Below, piece after piece: positions 14,419-14,641 of a stretch of 14,641 nucleotides of DNA; the stretch's first letter is position 1, and each line of letters begins with the position of its first letter. The position numbers were made by a program, and so were the translations under genes. The stretch is from Victivallales bacterium (GTDB lineage Bacteria > Verrucomicrobiota > Lentisphaeria > Oligosphaerales > Lenti-02), in assembly GCA_018648945.1 (NCBI GenBank), contig JABGQJ010000123.1:1-14641 (forward strand), written 5' to 3'. Under the pieces are notes generated by a model. The model worked only from the letters and a program-made list of their open reading frames with translations. It searched no databases and was not told the DNA's origin.

Positions 14419-14641
14419 TCAGAAGACCTTCGTCTTCCTGGGCTCCAGCCACTTCAGTAGATCGGTGAGCCAGGGGCTGTCCTTGGCGAGCGGGGCACCG
14501 AGTTGAGAGGCGTCGATGACCTTCAGACCTTTGTCCTGGCCGGTCTCTGCTTTGCCCCCGAAGACGACGGCGAAGTCCGCCCCGACCTTCCGGTAGCTCA
14601 GCAGGGCTTTGGCATCCCCCAGCACGCCGATCTGCTTGGGA
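14419..14641 (-). CDS. C-terminal end of an unknown protein, gene runs off the right edge
   Basis: 73 codons plus the TGA at 14421-14419 are visible; the frame is open to the window edge, so the start lies outside. An internal ATG near 14625 does not exist as a credible start, because the homology to the fragment at 6246-6494 continues upstream of it (PKQIG precedes the VLGDA block). The visible sequence is alpha/beta-like: helix LGDAKALLSYRKVG, strand ADFAVVFGGK, a variable charged loop, LKVIDA, then an amphipathic helix SPWLTDLLKWLEPRK. I do not recognise the family and assign no function. It lies convergent to a secreted glycan-related gene, as does the paralogous fragment behind the GH2 gene. 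Confidence 0.8.
   Translation of the reverse strand, partial: PKQIGVLGDAKALLSYRKVGADFAVVFGGKAETGQDKGLKVIDASQLGAPLAKDSPWLTDLLKWLEPRKTKVF

Noticed and set aside
1..14641. CRISPR arrays, tRNA or rRNA genes, IS elements, phage genes
   Set aside because: No regularly spaced repeats, tRNA-like cloverleafs, rRNA signatures, transposase or integrase motifs were seen on either strand.

Overview
The window is a GC-rich stretch of bacterial chromosome that encodes almost only secreted, carbohydrate-related proteins. All four genes with a visible start and the left partial gene open with a plausible signal peptide. No transporter, regulator, tRNA, rRNA, phage or IS gene is visible, and there is no SusC/SusD pair, which argues against Bacteroidota. 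The gene types are a very large PQQ-like propeller protein with a methyltransferase-like insert, a multi-domain GH2 enzyme, an Asp-box repeat protein and a parallel beta-helix protein. This mix resembles environmental PVC-group bacteria (Planctomycetota, Lentisphaerota and relatives). That placement is an inference from gene style, not a proof.

Layout: (1) 1-1482, minus, an Asp-box (BNR) propeller protein that runs off the left edge. (2) 1621-6228, plus, a 1535-residue secreted GH2-type glycosidase, divergent from (1). (3) 6246-7059, a gene graveyard: the C-terminal end of an unknown gene on the minus strand abuts the decayed remains of a GH28 (polygalacturonase-like) gene on the plus strand. 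(4) 7102-11592, minus, a 1496-residue secreted protein with a split PQQ-like propeller, a degenerate methyltransferase-like insert, a CBM9-like domain and a C-terminal malectin-like domain. (5) 11817-12731, plus, a small NG(N/H)xL / GxxVW repeat propeller, divergent from (4). (6) 13082-14389, plus, a secreted right-handed parallel beta-helix protein. (7) 14419-14641, minus, the C-terminal end of a gene paralogous to the minus-strand fragment in (3), running off the right edge.

The genes are mostly single transcription units in divergent or convergent pairs. Together they look like part of an extracellular or periplasmic polysaccharide-handling repertoire: a hydrolase (GH2), a beta-helix protein that may be a lyase, hydrolase or binding protein, a dead GH28 gene, and propeller proteins with sugar-binding modules. 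The substrate cannot be read from the sequence. The GH28 remnant hints at pectic or other uronate-rich glycans in the lineage's past.

The most interesting items are the fusion protein at 7102-11592, the unknown gene family whose C-terminus occurs twice (6246-6494 and 14419-14641), the apparent single-deletion collapse of a divergent gene pair at about 6494, the tandem amidotransferase-like domains in the GH2 protein, and two secreted-gene leaders with the same layout: a GCTAT-type -10 followed by CTTGC, with 38 nt to the start codon.
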